This document shows, one piece after another, positions 10,340 through 26,750 of a stretch of DNA of 64,000 nucleotides. The position numbers and the translations under genes are program-made. The stretch lies in the NCBI GenBank assembly GCA_029216955.1, contig JANAVB010031417.1, forward strand, positions 21,403,438 through 21,467,437. Direction: 5' to 3'. How positions within the stretch are numbered: the first letter of the stretch is position 1; every line of letters starts with the position of its first letter. The stretch comes from Iris pallida. Lineage: Eukaryota; Streptophyta; Magnoliopsida; Asparagales; Iridaceae. The notes under the pieces were generated by a model. It ran no database searches and had not been told where the DNA came from. It worked only from the letters and a program-made list of their open reading frames with translations.

Positions 10340-13300
10340 TCTCTCCATATATATATATATATATACCTACATATATATATATTTTATATATTTGGATGAC
10401 TCTCTCTCTCTTATAATAACACAAACACACCCCACCTCAACCCCCCTTCTTTACAGCACACCCCCTTAGCCGACTACTCTCTCTCCCTCTCTCATAATAT
10501 CTAACTTTCTCTCTCTATTCTCACTTTCTCTCTTTCTTTCTATATAACCCACACATATACACATACACACACATTTTTCTTCCTCTCCCTTATCTCCCCA
10601 TAGCCGACCCCTACTCCACCCATGGCCGACCACCACCGCACAGCCACCCTCTCCTCCTTCTCCTCCTCCTACTCACTATTATCTTCATCACAACCATCAC
10701 CATTACCATCATCATCATCCACCCCCACCACCACCACAACTACACATCACCACCATCACCATTACAATCACCAACACCACCTTCCTCCACCTTCACCCGA
10801 GCCATCACCGTCGCCTGACTGCCGCCGTGCCCGGCCGAGCCCGCCCCTGTGCCGCCTTGGCAGCATGCAGCGGCAGCTATGCACGTACGCAAACGCGTGC
10901 ATGGGCGTGGCCGTGCGCCACCTCGTGGCCGGCCCGCGCCCCCGCGAGCTCTCCACAACCCGACGACCCCCCGGCGACCACCCTGAGGCCGCCACCTCCT
11001 TCCCCGACGAGCCAAATAGGCTATTCGTGCATTTACGTCGAAATCCCGCCGTGACGCGCGATTTCAAGTTTCAGAAATTGTGTTTCGGGACAGCGACTTC
11101 GCGCATGGTTTTCGGAAGATCCGACCGTTGGATCGGCAAACTTTTTGCTCCGTCGCAATCTCGGTATATAGCTCTTCACTCCCCTCAATTTTTGTCCGTT
11201 AATTACGTCGTTTGATACCTCAAAACTGGCCACCAAGTTGACATTTTAAATTGAACTATTTTTTTGACAGTTTCGTGATACCAACTTCGCGGGTTCGTAT
11301 CTTCGTCGTCGCAGCTCCGTTTTGTGCACCGTCAGTTCTGGTGCACAGCTGGTATAACCCTCTTCCTGCCTCCTTTAGGTTTCGTTTCATTATAAGCACG
11401 TTTGGTTGGTTGAATTCGACGCCAAAGTTGGCTGTCCAAATTCTTTAATTTGCATTTGTTAAATTCCATTTTTGAACCCGGGACTCCGGATTCAATTTCT
11501 GACACCACCAGTAGACTCGTGGCATCGTTCTGGCATGTTTTCATATAAAATTTGCTTGATTTGGAGAACGTGGGCCCTGGCACGCATTTCGGTGCAAAGC
11601 GGGTCCCACTTTTCGAGTCAACGGGTCACTTTGAGATCGGCTCATCGGAATCCCATTCCGGATATACCGTTGAGTTTGTATCGTCATTCTGGACTCGTTG
11701 ACATATAATTTGCTGAGTTTTGAAGACATTTGCTCCGGCACGTATTTTCGTGCAAACCGGATACCAGGTGTCGCGTCAACGTATCATTTTGAGATCGGCA
11801 CATCGGAATCCTATTTCGGACATACCGTTGGGTTCGTATCATCATTTTGGATTTGTGGACATATAATTTGCTAGGTTTTGTAGACTTCTATCCTGACACA
11901 TTTTTTGGTGCAAAGTGTGTCCAACGGCGGACATCATTTTGATCCGAAATTACCGTTTTGCCCCTGGGTCTAAATTGGACTTATGGGTAGGCTATCCTAG
12001 CTGATTTGACCGTTCTGAACACGTTGGTGATATTTATTTTATCATCCGACAACATCTGTAGATTTTGATTATGTATTATCCTTAATTTATAATTAATTAT
12101 TTTTTCATAAATTGTTACTTTCTGTTTTTGAATTTTTATATATATTTTAATTTCTGTAAAAATCTGAGAAAAATTGTATTTAAATACTATGTTAATTTAG
12201 CTAATTATTTATAATTTTTCCAGCATTTAATAAGTACTTTTGGTATTTTATAAAAATGGGAAAACAGAACTCATTTTCAGGATACATGTGTTTACTGATT
12301 TTTAGTAAATATTTATGAGAGTTTATAAATTTCAGAAAAATTAGTATAAATTTCTATAATTAACAAGGATCATTTTGGTACTTTATTTTATATAATATTG
12401 ATCTTTTTGTCTATCTCAAAAATTATTGGAACTCAATGTACAGTTTGATTTATTTATTGAATAGTTACGATTTTCAATATTTTGTGTTGTTTTGAGTTAT
12501 AGACGTATTGGACCTCACCCCGCACTATTGTAAAGATCCTAGGAAGTTAGTTTGTGTATAGTGGCACTCCATATTAGACTTTTTATGCTAGGTCCCTACT
12601 TGACTAGTTTGACTAAAATGTTTGATTAGAGTTGACTTTGACCTAGATTGGCTTAGAAATCATATAGATTGTATTAGTTCTTTCGTTTACTTTCATTTTG
12701 GATATGTCATAACTGTATTACTCTATTTTAGGATATTGTGACCCTGGTACAGACATCTGATATTACACTACTCTTTACAGAGTATCAGGCGAGTACATTC
12801 TCTGATAGTTCTCTCATTTATTTGTCAATTACTGTATTTCAGTTCTAGTTAGTTCTATGTGATTCTCTGTATCAACACGTATGGATATTTCTGGATTCAT
12901 GTATACGACACATACCTTACTTGCTGACCTCTATTACTGGAGTCGTTGGAATCATTCCGGAATCATTTCTGGAATCATCATTTGGCCGGACTCATCTCAA
13001 TTTTTGTGTCTTGTACTGGATTCACTTGCTGGGCGGAGAAATATTGAGTAAGACATGTAGACATACCCCAAATCCAGAATCTTCTACAGGAATCTACCGG
13101 AAGCATAGCCATCTCTTGCCTGATCAGTGAGAGATGTGCCTGATACCTACAGCCGTTTACATGTCGACCTCGGTATTTTAAAACACACTGTTAGATCATA
13201 GTTGGACTCACCCTGGATTCATTGATCACTGTTGGACTCATCTTGTATCGGAAATCATCTGGTATCGGATTTTATGGACTGGACTCACACGGGGATTACA

Positions 13301-13868
13301 TTAGACTTATATCGTACTGTCTGGACTCATACATGTTATTCTAGTTCAGTTAGCTTTTATTACAGTCTTCATTGTCATGATTCTTCTCTTGTTTTAGTTA
13401 CCTTTCTTTTCTTGCATCTTACTGTTTCTCTATGCCATCATTACCTGTATAAAACTGCCATGCTCATCAATAAAACTGTCTATAACTGCTTTAGAGTTCT
13501 CTGTCATTTACTTGGGTTTTCTAGATGGGTTGTACTCGTTCCTGTCCTGATTGGACCTATTGAAATTATTACAGATGATAGTCCTGAGGATACATGCCCT
13601 ACTTACCATGGACCTGGCCTTAACTCCAGAAGAGGCCCCAGCGGGGAGCCTTGCTTAGTTATCTTTCATGTGTTTTGAGACTTAGACTTTGGTCTGTACT
13701 TATATTTGGATACTGGACTTTGTCTCCAGTTAGATACTTGGAAGTGTATTATTAAATCTGTGTTTGTTTACCTTCGCTTATAGATGCTGTGTTGTGATGA
13801 ACATTTAAATGTGATTTTAGAACTGTTAGTAGCTTAGATCCTTTATTGTCTATTCTTAGAACAGCTTA

Positions 13869-13923
13869 CTACGCTTTAACAAGCGTAGGCTGGACATGGC
13901 TCGGCCCGGCCCAATAATTTGGG
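13869..13923 (+). promoter_or_regulatory. Two U5 stem-loops in solo LTR D
   Basis: Stem-loop 1 (13869-13888) pairs CTACGCTT with AAGCGTAG around TAAC. Relative to C, a U-A pair has become C-G with pairing kept. Stem-loop 2 (13910-13923) pairs CCCAA with TTGGG. The foot of stem-loop 1 is 50 bases from the LTR end, as in C and A. Confidence 0.6.
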
Positions 13924-13943
13924 TATCGGATCGTGACACCAGC

Positions 13944-14280
13944 AGACTTATCGTCCCCCTACATCACATCATCAGACCCCGTCGGTTAGAGCCCCGGGAC
14001 CCCGACATCAGCAGCAGCAGCAGAAGGGAGCTATATGTTCTTTCTGCGGAAGACCAGATCATGACTTCGCCGTCTGCAGGAAGAGGTTGGGTCAGTGTTT
14101 GGCTTGTGGGTCTGCCACCCATCATCTTTGGAACTGTCCAGCAGCCAAGGGACCTAGAGGACCGCTTCCGACTCAGCAGCAGAGGTTTGAGCAGCATCTA
14201 TAGCAGCAGAAGGGACCTCAGGGGAAGGTTTATAGCCTAGCCCTCGAGCCGGAGCCGGAGCAGGTTTCGGAGCCAGATTA
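13944..14280 (+). pseudogene. gag: gag of element C, nucleocapsid part with two zinc knuckles
   Basis: This continues the gag frame after solo LTR D. It encodes a Gln-rich linker, then two CCHC zinc knuckles of form C-x2-C-x4-H-x4-C: CSFCGRPDHDFAVC and CLACGSATHHLWNC. These would bind the element RNA during packaging. A premature TAG at 14201-14203 interrupts the frame in a CAG-rich stretch and is probably a CAG to TAG change. Downstream the same frame runs into the protease, as expected for a single gag-pol ORF of this clade. Confidence 0.85.
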
Positions 14281-17200
14281 CTTAGCTGATGTCATCACAG
14301 GTCATGTTTATTTGCATACTTTTCTAGCTGTATGTTTGTTTGATTCTGGTGCATTTCATAGCTTCCTATCATTAGAGTTTATGCATAAACACCATCTAGT
14401 AGCTACACCTACTGCGAAGATTAGTAGAGTGATGACGGGAGGAGGACCAGTGCCTATTAGATCTATCTATAGATGTTCTATTTTTATAGCCGGGAGAGAG
14501 TTCAGGGGACGATTCTTTGTGATGCCACTCCCCGGTTATGATATCATATTGGGGATGGACTGGCTTAGCTATGCCCATGCATCTATAGATTGTCATGAGG
14601 GTAGTATTTCGTTCAGTCCCCCAGGCACAACACCATTCAGTGTCAGGAGGACAGGGCCGGAGATCAGCCTAGAGCCGAACTGTTGTGCGACAGTTGGGGA
14701 CGTAGCACCGCCACATCCTATCATTAGGGAGTTTATGGATGTATTCCCAGAGGATCTTCTGGGCTTTCACCTGACAGAGATGTGGAGATCACCATAGATT
14801 TAGTGCCGGGTTCATTACCAGTATCCCGGGCTTGCTATAGAGTGAATCCCAAGGAGGCAGTAGAGATGAAAGAGCAGATTGATGACCTGTTGAAAAAGGG
14901 TTTCATTCGATCCAGTGCTTCTCCATGGGGAGCACCAGTGCTCTTTGTGCCTAAGAAGGATGGTACAGTCCGGTTGTGTATTGATTACCGGGCCTTGAAT
15001 GCCATCACCATCAAGAACAAATATCCTCTGTCCAGGATAGATGATTTGTTTGACCAGTTGAGCGGGGCGAAGGTGTTTTCCAGGATAGACTTAAGATCCG
15101 GGTACCACCAGGTGAAGGTTAGGGTAGCAGACATCCAGAAGACGACATTCAACACGAAGTACGGGCAGTACGAGTTTCTGGTGATGCCATTTGGTCTCAC
15201 AAATGTGCCAGCTGTCTTTATGAACTTGATGAATAAGACATTTCACCAGTATCTGGATAAGTTCGTCGTAGTGTTTATCGATGACATCCTGATATACTCG
15301 AAGATGCCAGAGGAACATGCAGAGCACTTGCAGATAGTTTTGGGGATTCTGAGGCAGGAGAGATTGTTTGCCAAATTGTCGAAGTGCGAGTTCTTTTTAG
15401 ACCGAGTGGAGTTTCTCGGCCATGTAGTCACAGGAGATGGAATCTCGGTGGACCCTAGAAAGATTGCTGCAGTTGAGACATGGAAGGCTCCGACGTCAGT
15501 TTCAGAGATCAGGAGCTTTCTGGGTTTAGCAGGCTATTATAGAAAGTTCGTCCAGGACTTTGCTAGGATAGCTGAACCCATGACGAAGCTGACGCGGAAG
15601 GACGCAGAGTACATCTGGTCAGAGGACTGCCAGGCAGCGTTTGAGGAGCTGAAGAGGAGGCTGGCGACCGCTCCAGTTCTGACATTACCTTCAGGTTCTG
15701 GAGGTTTCACCATTTACAGCGATGCTTCTGGGAAGGGGCTAGGATGTGTCCTACAGCAGCATGGGAAAGTGATTGCTTATGCATCTAGGCAATTGCGGAC
15801 TCATGAGAGGAATTATCCTACCCATGATCTAGAGTTAGCTGCGGTGATCTTTGCACTCAAGTTATGGAAATATTACTTATATGGAGAGCGTGTGGAGATC
15901 TTTACTGACCACAAAAGCTTGAAGTATGTGTTCACGCAGAAAGAGCTGAACATGAGGCAAAGATGATGGTTGGAGTTGATGAAAGACTTCGACATCGATT
16001 TACAGTATCACCCCGGGAAGACAAATGTAGTGGCGGATGCGCTGAACAGGCATCCGATGGCATGGTACCTGATGATTGATCGACATTTGCGGAAGGATCT
16101 GGAGAAGCTCGGTATCGAGCTAGTTCGGCCAGGATCAGTGATACAGATGATGGCGCTTGACATTCAGTCAGGTTTGATGGAACAGATCAGGGAGGCACAG
16201 TCTACAGATGAGAGCCTTCACAGACTTCGAGCCCAGACATTAGTTGGATTGCTGGATGACTTTACGATAGCAGAGGATGGATCCTTGAGGCATGGCAGCC
16301 GATTGTACGTGCCGAAGGGAGAGCTGATAGAGGCAGTCTTGCAGGAGGCGCACCGATCGAGATATTCTATTCATCCTGGTGCTAACAAGATGTACCGTGA
16401 CTTGCGAGAACATCTTTGGTGGCACGGGATGAAGAGGGATGTATCATATTTTATCTCGAGATGCCTAGTTTGCCAGCAGGTCAAGACGGAGCGCCAGAGG
16501 CCAGCTGGTTTGTTGCAGCTGTTACCCATTCCCGAGTAGAAGTGGGAACATATTACGATGGATTTCGTCTCAGGGCTTCCTCGTTCCCAAGGAGGAAAGG
16601 ATGCCATTTGGGTCATCGTAGACAGGCTGACGAAGTGTGCACACTTCATACCCTTCAAGGTGGGGCTTTCCACCGAGAAGTTGGCAGAGCTATACATGCA
16701 GCAGATAGTTCGCCTACACGGTGTGTCGGTGAGCATCGTGTCTGATAGAGACAGCAGATTCACATCCCACTACTGGAGGAGCTTGCAGGAGGAGTTGGGC
16801 AGCAGGCTCAAGTTTAGTACGGCGTACCACCCGCAGACAGATGGGCAGTCCGAGAGGACGATACAGACACTGGAGGATATGCTGAGGACCTGCGTGCTGG
16901 ACTTCGGTGGATCATGGAAGAGCCATCTGCACTTGGTAGAGTTTTCATACAACAACAGCTACCAGGCCAGTATCGGTATGTCTCCTTTCGAGGCGCTTTA
17001 TGGACGACGAAGCCGCACACCGCTCTTTTGGGATGATGTTGGAGACAGAGTTATGCTTGGGCCAGAGATGATCACGGATACAGCAGAGAAAGTCGGGATG
17101 ATCAGAGACAGGCTCAGAGTAGCTCAGGATAGGCAGAAACACTGGGCTGATGCTAGTCGCAGGCCGATGGAGTTCGCAGACGGTGATATGGTGCTAGTGA

Positions 17201-17630
17201 AGATATCACCCACTAGAGGGACGATCCGGTTCGGACAAGGAGGGAAGCTGAGCCCCAGATACATCGGGCCGTTCGAGGTACTTGGCAGGATCGGAGAGGT
17301 AGCTTACAGGGTTGTACTTCCACCCAACCTAGCAGGAGTTCATGATGTCTTTGACGTATCTCAGCTGAGGAGATATGTTCCGGACCCCAGTCATGTGCTA
17401 GATCATTCAGAGTTGGAGGTCGGACCGAGCCTTACAGTTTCTGAGCAGCAGTGGAGATATTAGACAGGAGGGAGAAGAGGCTGAGGAACAAGGTTATACC
17501 CCTAGTGCGAGTAGCTTGGAGCCGTCACTCCCCAGGTGAATCTACTTGGGAGAGGGAGTCGGACATGAGGGAAAGATACCCTTACTTGTTCGATCCAACC
17601 GCTGCGAGGGGACCACCCGTTCCCGCTTGA
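14281..17630 (+). pseudogene. pol: pol of element C: protease, RT, RNase H, integrase, chromodomain-like end
   Basis: The protease (14335-14600) has DSGAFHSF, where relatives have DSGASHSF. Reverse transcriptase (about 14880-15500) has the catalytic [10 protein letters not shown]. RNase H (about 15700-15960) has [11 protein letters not shown]. The integrase zinc domain is at about 16340-16480, and the catalytic core has VDRLTK, SDRDSRFTS and [13 protein letters not shown] motif and a C-terminal chromodomain-like segment ending ERYPYLF follow, which mark the Tekay/Del chromovirus clade. Defects are a one-base deletion near 14758, TGA at 15964 (Arg CGA), TAG at 16537 (Trp TGG), and a one-base deletion near 17450. 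The reading ends at 17630. Domains and order are otherwise complete, so the element was intact fairly recently. Confidence 0.92.
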
Positions 17631-17740
17631 TACCTTAGAGGTTAGTTTCGATCATAGCCTTAGTCATTTGTTGCATTGCTTGCTATGTTAGAATATTATA
17701 GGGTCTTCAATCCTTGTGAATTTCGAGGACGAAATTTTTC

Positions 17741-17752
17741 AAGGAGGGAAGA
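17741..17752 (+). other. Polypurine tract of element C
   Basis: AAGGAGGGAAGA lies just before the second LTR and follows the conserved block TTCGAGGACGAAATTTTT. It primes plus-strand DNA synthesis. The same block precedes the 3' LTRs of A, B and E. Confidence 0.85.
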
Positions 17753-17754
17753 CT

Positions 17755-21192
<3,438 letters not shown>

Positions 21193-21201
21193 TGTTTTTA
21201 G

Positions 21202-21217
21202 TGGTGGCCCATGCAGG
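21202..21217 (+). other. Primer binding site after the second C LTR
   Basis: The same 16-base tRNA-Ile-like site as at 8310-8325 lies 9 bases after the LTR end (spacer TGTTTTTAG). The following leader (21218-21436) matches that at 8326-8544 with only scattered changes. This shows that a second C unit began here. Confidence 0.7.
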
Positions 21218-21436
21218 TCCTGACTAAATTATTTGGTTACGTTATTGTACCAAGCATGCCTGCAATTAGGAACTTAAGGTAATTAGACAATATTAGGAAT
21301 GACGCTTAGAATACCTAGAGGAATGCTAGGATTGCAACATAGGAAATACATCACATGCTTGCTATTATAATTAGATTTTCTTGCCTATGATTGCTTACTT
21401 TAACAAGTTCTTATAAGTCCTTTTTATTGTAATTAG

Positions 21437-24400
21437 ATGGTGCTTACTCGTTCATCCCAGTATGTTACACCTGAGAATGGTGCACTCCCTATCCAGTCAG
21501 CTGACCAGTTGACTGATGTCACCACAGGTAGTATATTCTTGTATTCTTTCCCCGCCACTGCGTTATTTGACTCAGGAGCATCCCACAGTTTCATTTCCCT
21601 AGAATTCATGCATCGACACCATATCATACCCACATATTCTAGGAGAAGTTGTAGGATACTTACCGGTGGGGGTACAGTACCAGTCCGAGATGGTTGTGAT
21701 TGCCCTATTAGTATAGCAGGAAGAGAATTCAAGACCCAGCTCCTCGTAATGCCACTCCCAGGATTTGATGTAATCCTTGGGATGGACTGGTTGAGTGAGC
21801 ACCATGCAGTTATAGACTGCCATCAGGGGAGAGTCCTATTCAGACCACCAGGAGAGGCACCGTTTGAGATAGCCAGGAGTATTACAGATAGGCCAGATGG
21901 AGTCAACTTTGGGACAATTATGGAAGAGAAGTCACTTCCACATCCACTCATAGCAGAGTTTCTAGATGTATTTCCCGAGGATCTACCAGGACTGCCACCA
22001 GACAGAGATATTGAGTTCGGGATTGACTTGATTCCAGGATCAGAGCCACGCTCTCAGCATTGTTACAAGGTCAATCCCAAGGAAGCAAAGGAAATGAAGG
22101 CACAGATTGATGAGTTGGAAGGGAAGGGCTTCATTCGATCGAGTGCTTCACCTTGGGGAGCACCAGTCCTGTTTGTGCCCAAGAAGGATGGGACAGTCAG
22201 GATGTGTATCGATTATAGAGCCCTCAACAATATTACCATCAAGAACAGATATCCTTTATCCCGGATCGACGAATTGTTTGACCAACTGAGTGGAGCTAAG
22301 GTCTTCTCTAAGATAGATCTCCGGTCCGGATACCACCAGGTGAAAGTTCGTGAGCAAGATATTCCTAAGACAGCATTCAACACTCGGTACGGGCAATATG
22401 AGTTCCTAGTCATGCCATTTGGTCTCACAAATGCTCCGACAGTGTTTATGAATTTGATGAATAAAGTCTTCCACCAGTATTTGGAAAAATTCGTGGTAGT
22501 GTTCATTGATGATATACTGATCTATTCAAAGACTCCGGAAGAGCACGAGGAACATTTGAGGATAGTGCTGGAGACTTTGAGGAAGGAGAAATTGTATGGA
22601 AAACTTTCAAAATGTGAGTTTTTCCTGGACAAGGTTGAGTTCCTAGGACATGTAGTGACAGGAGAGGGTATCGCAGTAGACCCCAAGAAGGTAGAAGCAG
22701 TGAAGGCATGGACTACGCCCAGCACAGTTGCAGAGATCAGGAGTTTTCTAGGTCTAGCAGGGTACTACAGGAAGTTCGTACAGGACTTTGCCAAGATAGC
22801 AGAACCCATGACTAGGCTTACCAAGAAAGATGAGGAGTTCGTCTGGACAGATGCTTGTCAGGCAGCATTCGAAGAACTGAAGAACAGATTGACTTCAGCT
22901 CCGATTTTAGCACTACCATCAGGATCAGGAGGGTTTACCATATACAGTGATGCTTCAGGGAAAGGCTTGGGCTGTGTCTTGGAACAGAACAAGCGGGTAA
23001 TAGCTTATGCATCAAGACAGCTGAGACCCCATGAGAAAAACTATCCTACCTATGACCTGGAACTTGCAGCGGTCATCTTTGCTCTGAAATTGTGGAAGCA
23101 TTATCTTTATGGAGAGAGAGAGAGAGGAGATATTCACAGATCACAAAAGTCTGAAGTACGTCTTTACTCAGAAAGAGTTGAACATGAGACAGAGGAGGTG
23201 GCTTGAACTGATGAAAGACTTCGACATTGACCTTCAGTATCACCCAGGAAAGGCCAATGTCGTAGCAGATGCACTCAGCAGATATCCGGTGGCTATGATG
23301 CTGACTATGGACAGACATCTTCTTGAGGACTTGGAGAGCTTGGGGATAGAAATTGTTATACCAGGGATTGAGGGACAGCTCATGAGCATGCGGGTACAGT
23401 CTGTATTGATAGAGAAGATTAAGGAGACCCAGTTTCATGATGAGGGACTTCGATGTATCGGGGAGCAGGTCCGAACAGGACTACTAGATGATTTTACCAT
23501 CGTAGAAGATGGTACTTTGAGGCACGGTACTCAGTTGTGTGTGCCCAAAGGAAACTTGAGAGAGGAAATCATGCAGGAGGCTCATCAGTCACAGTATTCT
23601 ATGCATCCAGGATCCACTAAGATGTATAAAGACCTTCGAGAGATCGTCTGGTGGTATGGAATGAAACGAGAAGTGGTCAGATTCGTTTCCAGATGCCTAG
23701 TCTGTCAGCAAGTCAAGGCAGAACGACAAAGACCGGGAGGATTATTGCAGCCTTTGCCCATTCCTGAGTGGAAATGGGAACATATTACCATGGACTTTGT
23801 CTCGGGATTACCCCGCTCTCCGAGTGGAAAAGATGCCATTTGGGTCATAGTGGACAGATTGACCAAGTCAGCACACTTTATCCCTTTCAGAGTGGGGTTG
23901 ACTACAGAGAAGCTGGCAAACCTATATATGAGACAGATAGTGAGGATCCATGGAGTTCCAGTTAGTATTGTTTCAAATAGAGATAGCAGATTCACTTCTT
24001 ATTTCTGGATGAGTCTACAAAGGAGTCTTGGTACACACCTCAAGTTCAGCACTGCATATCATCCTCAGACGGACGGGCAGTCAGAGAGGACCATACAGAC
24101 ACTAGAGGATATGTTGAGGACTTGTGCGCTGGACTTTAGAGGATCTTGGGAGGACCATCTACATCTAGTAGAGTTTGCCTACAACAATAGTCATCATGCC
24201 AGCATTGGAATGACCCCATTTGAGGCATTGTATGGTCGCAGATGTCGCACACCACTATCAGGGGATGATGTTGGAGAGAGACCATTATTGGGACCAGAGA
24301 TGATTATGGAGGCTGCAGACAAAGTCAGACAGATTCGGGATCATCTGAGGGTTGCACAGGATAGACAAAAGCACTGGGCAGACAGCAGTTGAAGACCCCT

Positions 24401-24833
24401 GGAGTTCGTAGTAGTAGATCTTGTGTTCCTACGGATCTCACCGACTCGAGGAGTTATCAGGTTTGGTAGAGGCGGAAAGCTGAGTCCGAGATTCATTGGA
24501 CCGTTTGAGATTCTGAGCAGAGTAGGAGCAGTTGCTTACAGATTGGCCTTACCATCCAACCTGGAGGGAATACACAATGTATTCCATGTTTCACAGCTTC
24601 GGAGGTATGTAGCGGATCCCAGTCATGTGGTTGACCACTCAGAGCTAGAAGTGGGGCCTACTCTCACTTATTCAGAGCAACCAATCGAGATACTGGACCG
24701 CAGGGAGAAGAGGCTACGACATCAGACTATTCAGCTAGTCAGAGTTGCTTGGAGGTATCACTCTCCTGGGGAGTCCACCTGGGAGAGAGAGGATGAGATG
24801 AGAGAGAAATACCCCTATCTCTTTGAGGCTTGA
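21437..24833 (+). pseudogene. pol: Chimeric frame: C gag start fused in frame to element A pol
   Basis: The ATG at 21437 opens the C-type gag ([15 protein letters not shown]). After about 26 codons, near 21515, the frame passes directly into the protease of A ([16 protein letters not shown]). Nearly all of gag is missing. RT ([10 protein letters not shown]), RNase H ([11 protein letters not shown]), the integrase core ([24 protein letters not shown]), the GPF motif and a C-terminal chromodomain-like end ([10 protein letters not shown]) follow. RT and integrase differ from C at many residues, so this is a different family. Defects are a frameshift in a (GA)n run at 23110-23126 and a TGA at 24390 (probably Arg CGA). 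In the second integrase motif relatives have SDRDSRF and this copy has SNRDSRF, an Asp to Asn change. The frame ends at 24833, 55 bases before the LTR. Confidence 0.9.
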
Positions 24834-24874
24834 TGGATCACGCTACCCTGGAAATTTCGAGGACAAAATTTTTC

Positions 24875-24886
24875 AAGGGAGAGAGA
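24875..24886 (+). other. Polypurine tract of element A
   Basis: AAGGGAGAGAGA follows TTTCGAGGACAAAATTTTTC and immediately precedes the 3' LTR of A. Confidence 0.8.
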
Positions 24887-24888
24887 TT

Positions 24889-26750
24889 TGTAACTCCACT
24901 GTTCATAAATAAATGAATATTTTCCATATTTCTTTCTCTCGATTAATTCCTAGATTATGATTTGGATATTCTAAATTTTTAAACCCTTTAACTATTTTAG
25001 TTACACTATTTCTAAACTATTCTATTATTTCTAATTCTAGTTTTATTTTCTAAAAGGTTATTTCCTTTAACTCTATTCTAATCCCATTTTAAATTTTCCA
25101 TTGAATCCTAATGGGCCAGCAACCCATTGAACCCAGCCTTAAGAACAGCCCGGCCCGGCCTGTTGATCATTTGGGGCGCGGGTCTAAACCGTAGCCCAAT
25201 AGCCGATAAACCGCGACCCGATAACCCGTTATCACCAACGGCTGTATAAATTCAAACCCTTTCCACTCTTCACCAATTCCCTCCACTTTCCATTTCTCTG
25301 CGGAGCGACGACGACGACGACGATGGAACGGCGACGCCGGCGACACCAAGAATTCTAGTTTTCTCTAGAAGGTTCCTCCTAACTGCCTAACTAACCCTCT
25401 CATCTCCACCGTCGATTCCTAACTAACCCAACTCTTCTCCACCGTTGGATTGTAACCGCCACTGCCCGCCCAACGGCCGGTCAGGTGCCCGGCCAACCGC
25501 CTGACCGACGGCCGCCTATAAATAGGACCGATCCTTCCTTCTTCTTCATCACTTTTAGAACGGTGAAGCCCTGCCGAAAGTCCGACCGATCCTTCCTCTT
25601 TCTTCTTCTTCTTCTTCCTCAGAGCTTCGTAGCTCGTAGCCATGGCGACACAGCGGTGCTGATAGCAGTACAGTAACGAGCAAGCGCGGAGAGAGCCATT
25701 ATCGAAGCGGGACCAGCAGCGCAGCAACGACATCTTTTCCCCATCGTCGTCTTTATCGATCAGCTCGTGCGCAAATTCGATGACGACGGTCGACTCCAGT
25801 TGAGGATCGTTACTTCCTTGGAATCTCGGGTGAGTCTCCTTACTCTCCTGTGCAATGAATTGGCGGAGTTTTGATTCAAATTTCTGAATGAATTCTTGAT
25901 TCCCTGTTTTTAGTTCGGTTGGGCTGTGGTGATCGATCGACCGATCTGATCTGTTTATGGTTGATTCGAAAATTGTTTTGGTAAGACCAAATCGATTCTA
26001 TGTATTTCTCCAAATTTGGAGTTGAATCAATTCAAATCGAGCTCACAATTGTTTTCTCTGTTCTCGCACGTGACCTGTTTGATGAAATGCCAGAAGGACG
26101 AATCGGTGAGCCGTGGACTCGGGGACACCTGTATCGGACACGTGGGAGCACGTTCAGGTCATTTCATGCCGCAGGTATCCTCTACTCTTTCCTGTAGTTC
26201 TAATTGACGTGTTGTTTGGCAAGACTGCGTTATAGCGAGTAGTGACAGCTTGTGTCTAGATTTTGGTGTTCATAAGACTCAGTAGGACACGAGTCTTGTG
26301 TCCGTCATGACACTGCTTCCTGCTAAGTCTACATGTAGCCGTTAGGTAAAATGTTGAGTTAGCTTTAGATTGAATGATTATGTGTGTTTGTTCGGCCAAC
26401 AGATTAGGAGATCAACTGTTAGAAAGGTTGCTTTTAATTGTCTGATGGATTGGCTAAGTCCAGTGGGCCAGAGCTTTAGCTATTGTGAAGTGAGCTAGTA
26501 ATAGGAAGTCAGGCCTATACATAGGTTCCATTTAAGAGCTTGATCTGTTGGGCTTAGTTAGCCTTGACCTTACTAATGTGAGTATAGGATAATCTAGATA
26601 GCAGATTTAGTTATGAGTTGGAAGAGATGCTTAGATTATTATCTAAACATTTTAAGAGTTATTCTAAATAATTCTTTCCTATTTTAGGTGATTAGAAGAC
26701 ATTGCTATTCTCGGGAATCAAGGCAAGTACATGTACTCAGTATTACCATC
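24889..26750 (+). repeat. 3' LTR of element A, first part
   Basis: It begins TGTAACTCCACTG and matches 3545 to about 5400. It is interrupted at 26750 by element B (site CCATC) and continues at 39405. The TATA box is at 25517-25524. Confidence 0.9.

Larger units (their letters stand above)
9506..13938 (+). mobile_element. Solo LTR D, related to the C family, inserted in C gag
   Basis: The element runs from TGTAAGCCCCCT to ATCGGATCGTGACA (4433 bp) with the perfect 5-bp duplication CCAGC (9501-9505 and 13939-13943). No primer site, coding region or second LTR is present, so it is a solo LTR left by LTR-LTR recombination. Parts near 12150-12560 and the last 80 bases resemble the C LTR. It contains simple CT and TA runs (10310-10510) and CAC/ATC repeats (10680-10800). 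The open frames at 10622-11215 and 13232-13678 show no protein similarity and look incidental. Confidence 0.92.

Noticed and set aside
10622..11215. 197-residue open frame in solo LTR D with Ser and His runs
   Set aside because: Low-complexity CAC/CTC repeats inside an LTR. The other frames are open too, and there is no known domain.
9506..13938. Element D as a complete short retrotransposon
   Set aside because: No primer site, polypurine tract, coding domain or second LTR was found inside it. A solo LTR with CCAGC duplications explains it.
8301..17754. Centromeric (CRM-type) chromovirus identity for C, A and E
   Set aside because: The chromodomain-like tail with STWERE..MR.RYP.LF and the long LTRs fit Tekay/Del better. 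No CRM-type motif was seen.
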